Shown one piece after another: positions 8,651-17,493 of a stretch of DNA of 64,000 bases. The stretch comes from Chrysophaeum taylorii. Lineage: Eukaryota > Sar > Pelagophyceae > Pelagomonadales > Pelagomonadaceae. Within the stretch, counting starts at the first letter, position 1. Each line of letters begins with the position of its first letter. The translations under genes were made by a program, and so were the position numbers. Where the stretch lies: NCBI GenBank assembly GCA_029834535.1, contig JAQMWT010000524.1:372001-436000 (forward strand). Direction: 5' to 3'. A model generated the notes under the pieces. The model searched no databases. It saw only the letters and a list, made by a program, of their open reading frames with translations, and was not told the DNA's origin.

Positions 8651-9409
8651 ATGACTTCGCGGTATGATCGCGCGATTACGGTGTTCTCGCCCGACGGAAA
8701 GCTGTTCCAGATCGAGTACGCGCACGAGGCCGTGAATAAAGGGGGCATGACCGTGGGCGTGCGCGGCGAGGCCTGCGTGGTGCTTGGGGTGGAGCGCAAG
8801 GCGGTGGCAAAGCTGCAGGAGTCGCGGACGATCCGTAAGGTGGTGAAGATCGACGAGCGGATCGCCCTCGCGTTCGCCGGGCTGACAGCCGACGCCCGCG
8901 TCCTCGTGAGCCGCGCGCGGGTCGAAGCCCAGTCGTATCGTCTGACTTGCGAGGACGCGCCGTCGGTCGAGTACATGGCCCGGTACATTGCCAAGCTCCA
9001 GCAGCGCTACACGCAGCGCGGTGGCGTGCGGCCCTTTGGGGTGTCATCGATCCTCGCCGGCTTCGATCAGGAGACCGGGAAACCTCTAATGTACCAGATC
9101 GATCCTTCGGGAACGTACTTTTCCTGGAAGGCCAACGCGATCGGGGGTCGCAACGCCAAGTCGATGCGCGAGTTTCTGGAGAAGGAGTGGTCCCCCACCC
9201 TCAGCCGCGAGGACGCCACCACGTTGTGTGTGAAGACGCTGCTGGAGGTGGTCGACTCGGGGGCGAAGAACATGGAGATCGTGGTCCTTTACAAAACTGC
9301 CGACGGTACCCAGGCCGAGGAGACCCTCGGCGACGCCAAGCTCGATGCCATCATCGCCAAGATCGAGGCCGACAAGTCCGACCAGCCCGCCGCGGAGATG
9401 AAGGATTAG
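8651..9409 (+). CDS. PSMA7: 20S proteasome subunit alpha type-7 (alpha4)
   Basis: 252 residues. Structural alpha-ring subunit of the 20S proteasome in cytosol and nucleus. The N-terminal signature YDRAITVFSPDGKLFQ plus IEYAHEAV is the alpha-subunit gate motif. FAGLTADARV and TDPSGTY-like IDPSGTYFSWKANAIG match the alpha4/PSMA7 class best. The ATG at 8,651 gives MTSRYDRA, the expected start; upstream in-frame codons are untranslated leader. No intron. The stop is followed after only 44 bases by the start of the VDE-related gene. Alternative assignment to another alpha type is unlikely given RRPFGxS-like RPFGVSSILAGFD. Confidence 0.95.
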   Translation: MTSRYDRAITVFSPDGKLFQIEYAHEAVNKGGMTVGVRGEACVVLGVERKAVAKLQESRTIRKVVKIDERIALAFAGLTADARVLVSRARVEAQSYRLTCEDAPSVEYMARYIAKLQQRYTQRGGVRPFGVSSILAGFDQETGKPLMYQIDPSGTYFSWKANAIGGRNAKSMREFLEKEWSPTLSREDATTLCVKTLLEVVDSGAKNMEIVVLYKTADGTQAEETLGDAKLDAIIAKIEADKSDQPAAEMKD

Positions 9410-9453
9410 CGATACCCCCCTAGTCAGTCGAGATTTGAAACCCTTATACAATA

Positions 9454-10962
9454 ATGATCTTCTCCTTGTTGTTGTTGTTGGCAGTGTTGAAATGCGTGGC
9501 GGGGTTCCGCGTGCTGTTTTTGGCGGGGGAGGGCAAGTCGCCGTACGGCGCGACGTCCCCCTGCCCCGAGCCGGAGTGGCACGACGTCGCATCGCAGCTC
9601 GCAGCGAGGCTTAGGGTGTTCGACGAGCGCATCGACGCTCGCGTGTCTACAAACCTTCGCGTTTCCGAGCCCTACGACGTGGTGGTCGCGCTCGGCGTGG
9701 ACGACGTCGTCCTCGAGACCAGACCAACCTGTCTCCTCGCCGACCCCGCGGTGTCGTCCGTCGAGGCGTTCGCGGGGGACTACGCGCCCGGGTCTCGGCC
9801 GTTTCTGCCGTGGTCCCCGATCGCGAGGGGAAAGCGCGTCGTCGAGCAGGCCGCGACACTGCTAGCACGGGCCTCGACCGAGGACTCGTGCTATGCGGTA
9901 TTGCTGGCGCTCCACGCCCTCGTCGGTCCGATTCCCGTGGTTGCCGCCGACATAAACCCTTCGTGGGACAAGGGGTTTCGGAATATACTCGAGTTCGCCA
10001 AGATGATCCGGTGCTGCGGGCCGGAAATTTTCCGTGCTCTGACCGATCCCCCGACGAAAAAAGCTGTCGACCTCCTCAACAGCCTCGATCTGCGGGACCA
10101 GGTTGGCAGTTATAGGGTAATCGTGTCGACGGAGACGGAAGAACTCGAGGCGTTCTCGCTCTGTATCCTCCAGCAAAACAACTGCTTCAACGCGGACGCC
10201 GAGATTCTAACGCGACCCGCCGTACCCGCTCTCGCAGAATGGCGCGGCCGTCCCCTCGACGACGAGGCGAGCCGGGACATTCTGGTCGGCCATTTCCCGG
10301 AACTTACGTGGTCCTGGAAGATCGTCTGCGGCGCCAATCCAGCCTACGTGAGTCGTAGTAGTCGTCGTGTCCTCCCGATACTTACAACCTACACTCAGGA
10401 TGCGTTTCCCATGCAGCACCAGATCTTTTACCCCGCGCGCCAGGGCCTCTGGTACGACCCGGTCTTTTGCGTCGAAACGATCGACGGGACCCGCGTCTGG
10501 ACGAAACGACACTACCGCTGTGTGAAGCGCGGCATGGGTCTTTGGACCCTCACGACCCTCGACAACGGCGTCGTCAGCAAGGAGCACTGGACCATCGTCG
10601 ACTGCGAAGACGACCTTTCCTGGGCCGTCCTCTACTACTCTGGCGCGGCCAAGGCCGCGGGCCAGAGCTACCAGGGCGCTCTCTTGTGCTCGCGCGACGG
10701 CAAATGGCCCGATGGAGCGCACGTTGGGACGTCGACCTACGACCGCATCCGCGACGCCTTTGGCCGCTGCGGTCTCGAGCTCTTCGAGCTCTACGGCCAC
10801 GGCCCCCCCATCGAGGGCCGCCGCGATGCCTCCTTCATGTGGAACGACGACTTCCTCCAGTGGGCTGCCGACAACCCGCCGCCCTTGGACCCCATCGGCG
10901 ACATCTCCATCATGGCCTGGAAGCGAGCCCAACGCCGCCTCCTCAAGACCACCAGTCTTTAG
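9454..10962 (+). CDS. Violaxanthin de-epoxidase-related protein (VDR)
   Basis: Lipocalin-fold relative of violaxanthin de-epoxidase, a thylakoid-lumen enzyme of the xanthophyll cycle; the exact reaction of VDR proteins is unsettled. An intron at 10,348-10,398 (51 nt, GTGAGT...CTCAG) keeps the frame and has no stop; removing it joins NPAY to DAFPMQHQ, the family sequence, and gives 485 residues. Visible family blocks: CILQQNNCFN (Cys-rich domain), WKIVCGANPAYDAFP, LWYDPVFCVETIDG, WTLTTLDNGVVS, HWTIVDC, DDLSWAVLYYSGAA and GQSYQGALLC. A hydrophobic start MIFSLLLLLAVLKCVAG is a signal peptide, fitting entry into a complex plastid. The N-terminal ~180 residues are less conserved. Its presence points to a photosynthetic host with a xanthophyll cycle. 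Confidence 0.88.
   Translation: MIFSLLLLLAVLKCVAGFRVLFLAGEGKSPYGATSPCPEPEWHDVASQLAARLRVFDERIDARVSTNLRVSEPYDVVVALGVDDVVLETRPTCLLADPAVSSVEAFAGDYAPGSRPFLPWSPIARGKRVVEQAATLLARASTEDSCYAVLLALHALVGPIPVVAADINPSWDKGFRNILEFAKMIRCCGPEIFRALTDPPTKKAVDLLNSLDLRDQVGSYRVIVSTETEELEAFSLCILQQNNCFNADAEILTRPAVPALAEWRGRPLDDEASRDILVGHFPELTWSWKIVCGANPAYVSRSSRRVLPILTTYTQDAFPMQHQIFYPARQGLWYDPVFCVETIDGTRVWTKRHYRCVKRGMGLWTLTTLDNGVVSKEHWTIVDCEDDLSWAVLYYSGAAKAAGQSYQGALLCSRDGKWPDGAHVGTSTYDRIRDAFGRCGLELFELYGHGPPIEGRRDASFMWNDDFLQWAADNPPPLDPIGDISIMAWKRAQRRLLKTTSL
10348..10398 (+). other. 51 nt frame-preserving intron in VDR gene
   Basis: GTGAGT donor and CTCAG acceptor. Length is a multiple of three and no stop occurs, so retention would insert 17 residues into the conserved NPAYDAFP motif. 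Confidence 0.85.
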
Positions 10963-11064
10963 AAACAACGATATATACCTTTCCTTGCCCCCCAGTTGAA
11001 TTGGTGGCTTGCACCAGCAGCAAGGAACGAACGAACAACAACAAAGCGAAGAGCCCTGAAGAAT

Positions 11065-13257
11065 ATGATGCTGGTGCGGTGTCGAGGGTCGGTCGGGCGG
11101 CGGTGGCTGCAGTACTTCGCCGCGCCCGAGGTGACCAAGGAGGGCGTCGCGATCCTGCGGCTCGACCACAAGGGTGCCAAGGTGAACACGTTGAACGAGG
11201 GCATTCAGGCCGAGGTCGAGGAGATCTGGAAGGGGTTGCCCCAGGAGGTGAAGGCCGCCGTGTTCATCTCGGGGAAGCCCGACAACTTCATCGCGGGGGC
11301 CGACATCGGAATGCTGAAGCGCAAGAAGGAGGTTGGGGACGAGGATTCGTTGTTCGACGCGTGCATGGCCGGCCACGCGGTCTTCGATCGGCTGCGGAAG
11401 GCCCGGCCCGTGCCCCTCGTCGCGGCGATCCATGGGTCGTGTCTTGGAGGCGGGCTCGAGTGGGCCCTCAAGTGTGACTACCGCGTGGCCACGACCTCGC
11501 CAAAAACGAAGCTCGGGCTTCCCGAGGTCAAGCTCGGGCTGCTCCCGGGGTGGGGCGGGACGAAGGCGCTGCCCGAGCTCGTGGGGGTGACCGCGGCGCT
11601 GCCGATGATGCTGACGGGGTCCGAGGTGCGCGCCGACAAGGCCAAGAAGCTAGGCCTCGTGGACGCGACGTGCGACCTACCGTCTCTCGAATCGCTCGCG
11701 GTCGCCAAGGCCCTCGAGCTGGCGGAGAAGAAACCGCCGCTTCCGAAAAAGCGGCGGCGGCGCGGTGCGGTAGACACGCTGATCCGGTGGGTCCCGCCGC
11801 TGCGGTGGTACGTGTTCCGCACGGCGAAGAAGCAGGTGACCAAGGAGACGCGCGGCAAGTATCCGGCGCCGTACGAGATTCTCGAGTGCGTCGAGTACGG
11901 CGCGACTCGCTCGCGCCAAGCTTCGTTCGAATACGAAGCCCGCGCCTTCGCGCGGCTCGCCAAGACCGACGCCAGCACCGCGTTGATCGGGTTGTTCGAC
12001 GGCATGACGAACGCGAAGAAGTACGCGGCCCCGCGGGAGATAAAGGGGGTCTGCGTGCTCGGGGCGGGCTTGATGGGCTCGGGTATCGCGCAGGTCACGG
12101 CCGACAAGGGCATCCGCGTCCTCCTCAAGGACAGGGACAACGCCGGCGTGCAGCGGGGGATCAAGGGTATCGAAGAGAATCTCGAAAAGAAGGTTCGCCG
12201 CAAGCGGCTCTCCGACTTGGACCGTAACCTCGTCCTCTCTCGCGTCCACGGCTACCACGATTTGTCGCCCGCCTTCGCTCGCCAGGCCGCGTCGGTGGAC
12301 GTCGTGATCGAGGCCGTCTTCGAGGAGCTGGGCCTCAAGCACAAGATTTTGGGGGAAATCGAGGCTCTCGTGCCCGAGACCTGCGTCCTCGCCACCAACA
12401 CCTCAGCCATCCCGATCGCCGACGTGGCTAAAGGCTGCCGCGACCGCTCGCGCGTCCTCGGGATGCACTACTTCTCGCCCGTGCCGCAGATGCAGCTTTT
12501 GGAAATCATCCCGCACGACGAAACATCCCAGGAAGCAATCGACGCCGCCCTCGCTCTCGGGATCAAGCAGGGCAAGACGTGCATCGCCGTCAAGGACGTT
12601 CCGGGATTCTACGTAAACCGAGCCCTCAGCCCCATGATGGCCGAGCTCGGGCCCTTGTTCAAGGACGGCGTCGACCCGAAAACTCTCGATAAAGCCATCC
12701 TCGACCTCGGAATGCCCGTCGGGCCCTGCGCGCTCCTCGACGAGGTTGGCGCAGACGTCGGCCTCCACGTCCAGAAAACTATGCTTTCCGACGAAACGAT
12801 GGGAGGTCGCATGGACGGCGCAGACCCTCGGATGCTCGAAACCATCGTCTCCAAGGGCTGGCTCGGCCGCAAAGCGGGCAAGGGCTTCTTCCTCTACAAA
12901 GGCAAGAAAAAAGAACCCCACAAACCAGCCCTCGACTTCGTCGCCTCGCTCCGAACCTCCGCGTCGGTCCCGCCGATCCCCGACGTCCAGGACCGCTTCC
13001 TCTCGCGATTTGTCAACGAGGCCGCGACCTGCCTCCAAGACGGTGTCATCAAATCACCCGTCGACGGCGACCTCGGCGCCGTCTTCGGCATTGGTTTCCT
13101 TCCCTTCGCCGGCGGGCCCTTCCGCATGCTCGACACGGTCGGCGCCAAATTTTATGTCGACAAGATGCTCCGCCTCGCAGACAAATACGGCGACCGATTC
13201 CAGCCCTGCCAGCTCCTCAAGGACCACGCCAACGCCAACACGAAATTCTACCCCTGA
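11065..13257 (+). CDS. HADHA: Mitochondrial trifunctional enzyme subunit alpha
   Basis: 730 residues. Fuses enoyl-CoA hydratase (about 20-230) with 3-hydroxyacyl-CoA dehydrogenase (about 325-620) for long-chain fatty acid beta-oxidation. Hydratase catalytic glutamates are visible in GSCLGGGLEWAL (Glu 132) and LGLPEVKLGLLPG (Glu 154); oxyanion segment is FIAGADIGML. The dehydrogenase has the NAD loop VLGAGLMGSGIAQV near 330 and the catalytic-His motif GMHYFSPV, with KDVPGFYVNR after it. The ATG at 11,065 gives MMLVRCRGSVGRRWLQYF, a good mitochondrial presequence; upstream in-frame codons lack an ATG. The beta (thiolase) subunit is not in this window. Starts 102 bases after the VDR stop on the same strand. 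Confidence 0.95.
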   Translation: MMLVRCRGSVGRRWLQYFAAPEVTKEGVAILRLDHKGAKVNTLNEGIQAEVEEIWKGLPQEVKAAVFISGKPDNFIAGADIGMLKRKKEVGDEDSLFDACMAGHAVFDRLRKARPVPLVAAIHGSCLGGGLEWALKCDYRVATTSPKTKLGLPEVKLGLLPGWGGTKALPELVGVTAALPMMLTGSEVRADKAKKLGLVDATCDLPSLESLAVAKALELAEKKPPLPKKRRRRGAVDTLIRWVPPLRWYVFRTAKKQVTKETRGKYPAPYEILECVEYGATRSRQASFEYEARAFARLAKTDASTALIGLFDGMTNAKKYAAPREIKGVCVLGAGLMGSGIAQVTADKGIRVLLKDRDNAGVQRGIKGIEENLEKKVRRKRLSDLDRNLVLSRVHGYHDLSPAFARQAASVDVVIEAVFEELGLKHKILGEIEALVPETCVLATNTSAIPIADVAKGCRDRSRVLGMHYFSPVPQMQLLEIIPHDETSQEAIDAALALGIKQGKTCIAVKDVPGFYVNRALSPMMAELGPLFKDGVDPKTLDKAILDLGMPVGPCALLDEVGADVGLHVQKTMLSDETMGGRMDGADPRMLETIVSKGWLGRKAGKGFFLYKGKKKEPHKPALDFVASLRTSASVPPIPDVQDRFLSRFVNEAATCLQDGVIKSPVDGDLGAVFGIGFLPFAGGPFRMLDTVGAKFYVDKMLRLADKYGDRFQPCQLLKDHANANTKFYP

Positions 13258-13306
13258 TATCCGTCGTACGTCCTACTACTAAATCGCGCGATTTTTTAGA
13301 TTTTGA

Positions 13307-13603
13307 TTATAGGGTCACGAGGCCCTCGCCGGAGATGCATTCGGACATGGTGACCGAGGACGGCGCGCTCTCGTGGCTGCTCGCCACGCTCGCGTTGTCG
13401 TCGTCGTCGGAATGGGACCGAGGTCTCTCGATATATTGGAGTTCGATTTCCTCGTCGATAACCGGCAAATCTCCCGCCGCAACGTCGTCGCCCTTCCCGA
13501 TTCGCCGAAGGCAAAGGTACGCGACACTCAACACGACCAGGACCGGGAGCCCGAACACAAAGGCCGAGTCCGTCGCGCTCTCGAGTCGTCGTTGTTCTCG
13601 CAT
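13307..13603 (-). CDS. Small single-pass membrane protein, unknown
   Basis: 98 residues from an ATG. A hydrophobic span at about 15-33 (FVFGLPVLVVLSVAYLCL) is followed by an Arg/Lys pair and an acidic, Ser-rich tail with SHSDDDDN. It converges with the trifunctional enzyme gene, with 49 bases between the stops. I do not recognise a family. Third-position GC and the orderly membrane-span/tail layout favour a real gene, but it is short. Confidence 0.5.
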   Translation of the reverse strand: MREQRRLESATDSAFVFGLPVLVVLSVAYLCLRRIGKGDDVAAGDLPVIDEEIELQYIERPRSHSDDDDNASVASSHESAPSSVTMSECISGEGLVTL

Positions 13604-13661
13604 CTCCTCGCGACTATTTTACCTTACCCTACTTGCCACTTGTGGCAAAACTTTCATCAAG

Positions 13662-13717
13662 AAAGTTTTTTTCATTTTCGTGCGAGGCAAAAGTTTTTTT
13701 CATTTTCGTGCGAGGCA
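13662..13717. repeat. 28 bp perfect tandem duplication
   Basis: Two exact copies, 13,662-13,689 and 13,690-13,717, each with a T7 run and TTTTCGTGCGAGG. They lie just outside the inverted ~370 bp repeat, in the upstream region of the small membrane-protein gene. Confidence 0.9.
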
Positions 13718-13745
13718 ACGCACCGTTCGTAACTATTTTACCACA

Positions 13746-14118
13746 CCCTGATCGCCGACCGCATGGTTGCGATGGAGGACGGTGGGTGCCTCATGAATGA
13801 ATCCTGAGCCTTGCGAGGGCATCCGCCCTCCCGGCGTAGGTTGGCACCTATTCGCCTCCCGGGCGGGCCGGTTGGCAGCCGGAACGTTCGCAGTGGGACG
13901 GGGTATGGCCGGGGGGCGAAGACGGAAGGTTATCGACGAGTTGGTTGGCAGTCACATCGCGGTCTCCTCGTCGCATGGCGACAAGCTTGATGGTCACTCT
14001 CCGCCGACCGACCTTTCGGCGCTCCTCGTCTACAGGCCCGTGATTCCGGACTGGCTCCTGTTGGTCCGGCCTGGCTCCCATATATGCTCGGGAGAGGTCT
14101 GAAGTTAGTTAGTTAGTT
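13746..14118 (+). repeat. ~370 bp dispersed repeat, copy 2 (inverted to copy 1)
   Basis: Reverse complement of 6,024-6,385 with few changes: a 4-base ATGA duplication near 13,797 and a small GC-rich insertion near 13,860. It ends in GTTAGTTAGTTAG. Together the copies bracket 7.4 kb of genes. Confidence 0.85.
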
Positions 14119-15537
14119 TACCACAAGGGGAAACAAAGAAAGAAAGAAAGAAAGAAACCGAGCCGCGTAGCCATCGCCAATGCCTTGATTGAAGCGAGAC
14201 GAGTTCAAGCCAAGTTGTCCTACTCCAACTGTCACCTTCGCGGTGGCTGCGATCAGCAGGAGCAGCTGACGTCAGCATCAGCCCGCACGCAGTCTCGTTC
14301 GTCATCTCCGGCGCTACATCGTCAAGGCGTCGACACACAACAAGGCGAAGGGGGCTCAATCAAGGTGGTCATCGAGAAGTGCAACCACGGTTGGTCACTG
14401 AACTCGATCAACACCCACGTTGCCGCCGACGGCACCTCTCTGCCGAAGACCCCGGCCCGGGAGGCTAGATACCCCAAGAAGGTCGAGGAGAAGGTGGTGA
14501 AACATCAAGGCCGAGGTCGACGAGCTTCCCGTCGTGCTCACCTCCACAGCGACTGGTGGCTCTGAGTCCCCGGCCGTGGACCCTCGCTGCAAGCCCGCAA
14601 TACCGACCCTGCCCGTCCTACTAGAACAGCATTTTGTTTTCGCCACGCCGAACACTCTTCTTGTGCTCCGGCGTCTGGCGGTCATCATCGTAGCATCGTC
14701 CCTCAAGAAAGAGAAATGTACCCGCGGCGCCACTACCAACTTCGACGCAACTCTAGCGTCCCTACTACGATCTCCCAGGGCGACTCCTTTTCTCCGGGGT
14801 GCGAGAGAGGAGACCACGAAGGGCCGGCGCGCGGTGAGCATCATCACTGTGTTGTGTCAAAAAATTTTGAGATTCTAAACCGTAAGAAACGCACCGGATT
14901 TTCGGATACGTCGTGTTTTCGGGAGATTCGGGGTAGGCTGCCGGCGGCGAGCTGGGCGGAGGCGAAGTGCGCAGAGGCGAGGAGGGAGGCCGAGACCTCT
15001 CTCTCTTCGGCCTTGGCGTCGCCAAAAGCGATCGTCGCGATGGCGGCGGCAGGTGTTGTCGCCCAAGGACTCGCCGTGGTCGGAGATGAAGAGGCAACGC
15101 AAGACGCCGGTCATGCGCGCTTCTTGCCGCCGGGCTCTTTATAGCAGCGCCACACCGTATTCTCGGCCTCGGTCTGCTCCAAGATCTGCCCCACTAGCTT
15201 CTTGTTCGACAGCCACGTCTAGTCGTTGATCTCCCCACCTTCCTTCGCGCCGTCAGCTTGCTTCGCCTCGAGGAGCTTCTTCACCGCAATCGGCGATGCG
15301 CTCGAGTCGCGCTGCCTCCAGTGAGCTTGCCAAGGGATCGTGGCTCACCGACCGCCGCTCGAAGACGTTCTTTAGAATGCGCCCAATCAATCGCGCCAGC
15401 TGATCCCGTGTGACCCCCGCCCGCTCGCGAACCAAAGCGATTCTACTCCCTGTGACCCTTATCGCGTGGCCCTTTACTTAATAAACACCGTTGTCATTTA
15501 AGAGTGCTCTCCCTCCTGACCGACCATCTCTGCGCGC
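14119..15537. other. Intergenic, no supported gene
   Basis: Contains a GAAA microsatellite at about 14,129-14,157. Several frames up to 150 codons exist but show no family motif, no consistent codon bias and frequent overlaps, so none is called. Confidence 0.45.
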
Positions 15538-16500
15538 TCACGTTGGCACAAAAATAACCTCATATTTATTCACCCCCAACACCTGAACGGGGCACATCCC
15601 GCACATCTCTCCACACAACGCATCAAAACCCGCAAGCAAAAAAAGTAATCTGCCATAACTCCATCGACGGCGCCAGTCGGCGGCGAGCATGGTGCGGCGG
15701 TCTCGGCCGGATTGGAGGATGACCTGCTGGACAGCCCGGTTTTCGAAATCGACGAGGGTTATTTTGTGAGGCTCGGCGAGGGCCGCCAGTCGGGAATGGA
15801 ATATGGATTTGGCGAGGTCGTAGAGCCGGGTGTCGCAGGGCCGCGGCGAGAATCTCGGAAGGAGACCCACGGAGGTTACGAAATGCTCGGCCGACGAAGC
15901 TAACAAGCGCATATCAAAAGCGGCTTTCTCAAAGAGGCCGCCGTCGCACCTCGTCGACCGGAGGCTCTGCGGAACGTAGGCCGTGAGGGGCCCCCGGCCG
16001 GCGAGCGCCATCGTCATGAACTGCGTCCCGTACTGCTGCTGCCAGTGGCCCTTCTATGACAATTTTCTTGCCACTAGGGTAAGAATGCCACCGATCAAGG
16101 TGCTGACCAAGACGGTCGCCTTCGACGGCCACCTCGAGCTCAACGACCAGCGTCAGGTGGTCCGCGATGTCGAGGGGGTCGCCGCCGTTGGCGACATTCT
16201 CGTTGGCGAAGCCCCGGGCCGTGTGGTGCTGGAATTTGGCTTCGAAGCGCGGTTGCCGCCAGGCATTGAGCTTCGGGTCGAGGATGACGTGGTTCTCGAG
16301 GTCCCGACGGTGCTCCTGGGCGTCGTGCACGTCGGCGATCTTATAGTCTCGGTCGACAAAGATTTGGCCGACCTCGACACGTGGCGCACCTTGATCTGCA
16401 AGCGTCCAGCGGCACTCGTCGTCCACAATCCCCTCCAACAACAGGTAGTAGAACCGAAACCACAACAAGTGGTGGTGACCAAGACACGACGATGGTGGCA
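15538..16500 (-). CDS. Spliced protein of unknown function (two exons visible)
   Basis: I do not recognise this protein. Two minus-strand stretches have strong GC-third-position bias and sensible composition. The upstream one, roughly 16,480-16,060, reads through RDYKIADVHDAQEHRRD, LDPKLNAWRQPRFEAKFQ, HHTARGFANENVANGGDP and DIADHLTLVVE. The downstream one runs from before the ATG at 16,017 (WQQQYGTQFMTMALAGRGP) to the stop at 15,538 and ends in LGVNKYEVIFVPT. They are in different frames separated by ~60 bases with candidate GT and AG sites (AG near 16,051), so one small intron probably joins them; the exact junction is not resolved. The 5' end is unclear. Overlapping plus-strand frames look like shadows. 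Confidence 0.5.
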
Positions 16501-16810
16501 CTGTTGCTGGAGACGACCACCAGAGTAGGTCTGTCTCCGGGCTTGGAGGAGGTAAAGTAGTGTGCTGCAAATAAGAAGGCCGGCGCTCACGCGTGGCTGA
16601 AAGCAAAAAAAAGTGTCGGTGTTTGTGCTTGGCTCTGGAAAGCAGCGACCAAACAGACGTCAAGGCTCGGGGCGCGCTTGGTGGAAACCGCTTGGTGTCT
16701 TCTTGCGCTCGTGGATATTCGTGTCCCCGCAGATAAAGACGATTTTGGCCAAACTCGCAGTGGGAAAGGACACTGCGCTTCCTGCTGTTGTACTCGTTCA
16801 GCACTATGGC

Positions 16811-17380
16811 CCGAGTTGAGTGACTTTGCGCCGGTTTACGGTTAGAGAAAACTATGAAAACAACAACAACAACGAATAAAATAAAACTTTGTGTGGCACT
16901 CCTTGAGCACCCGAAGAAGCAAGAGCTGTGAGTGACTTTTCTGCGCAGCTTGTACCCAACGTTGATGATGATAAAATAATACGGCGCAGCGAGAGCGCAG
17001 CGAGCAACAAGAAGTGTCGAGTTAATTTATTTGTTGGCTAAAGCCGCCACGCGGCTAATCGTCTGGCCGGCCCTCGAACCGTCACCGTTGCTTGCATCGA
17101 CTGAAAGCGCCCTCAGTGTTTGACGAGGCCGACGCAGAGTACGGTCAATGGCATTCATTTCATTCCAATACAGACGTCGAGAGCTTAGGGGAGTTCGCAG
17201 GCAGATGCTACACGGACACGGCAGTTGGGAATCGCTCGTTGACCGACGTCCCAAGTCGCGGCTAACCATCAAATATTAGCCGGCCCGACGAAGGGAGACA
17301 TGCACAGACCGAAGCTCAGCAAATCGGAACGCTGCGTTGGACGCGAAAAGACGCGCGCGCGAAACGAGGATTCGCGCGCG

Positions 17381-17418
<38 letters not shown>

Positions 17419-17493
17419 GGTGTCGCGCGCTGCAGGCGGTCGGATCTAGGGCCACCACGCGCGACAGGTCGTCCCTCAGGGACGATAATGATT
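16811..17493. other. Intergenic with AATC microsatellite
   Basis: No gene seen. An (AATC)n run lies at about 17,383-17,417, and GCGCGC-rich stretches precede it. Confidence 0.5.

Noticed and set aside
14395-14878. Overlapping 114-150 codon frames on both strands
   Set aside because: No codon bias, no motif, and mutual overlap; likely chance frames in GC-rich DNA.
15983-16528. Plus-strand 181-codon frame
   Set aside because: It mirrors a minus-strand frame with much better third-position GC bias and more natural composition; treated as a shadow.
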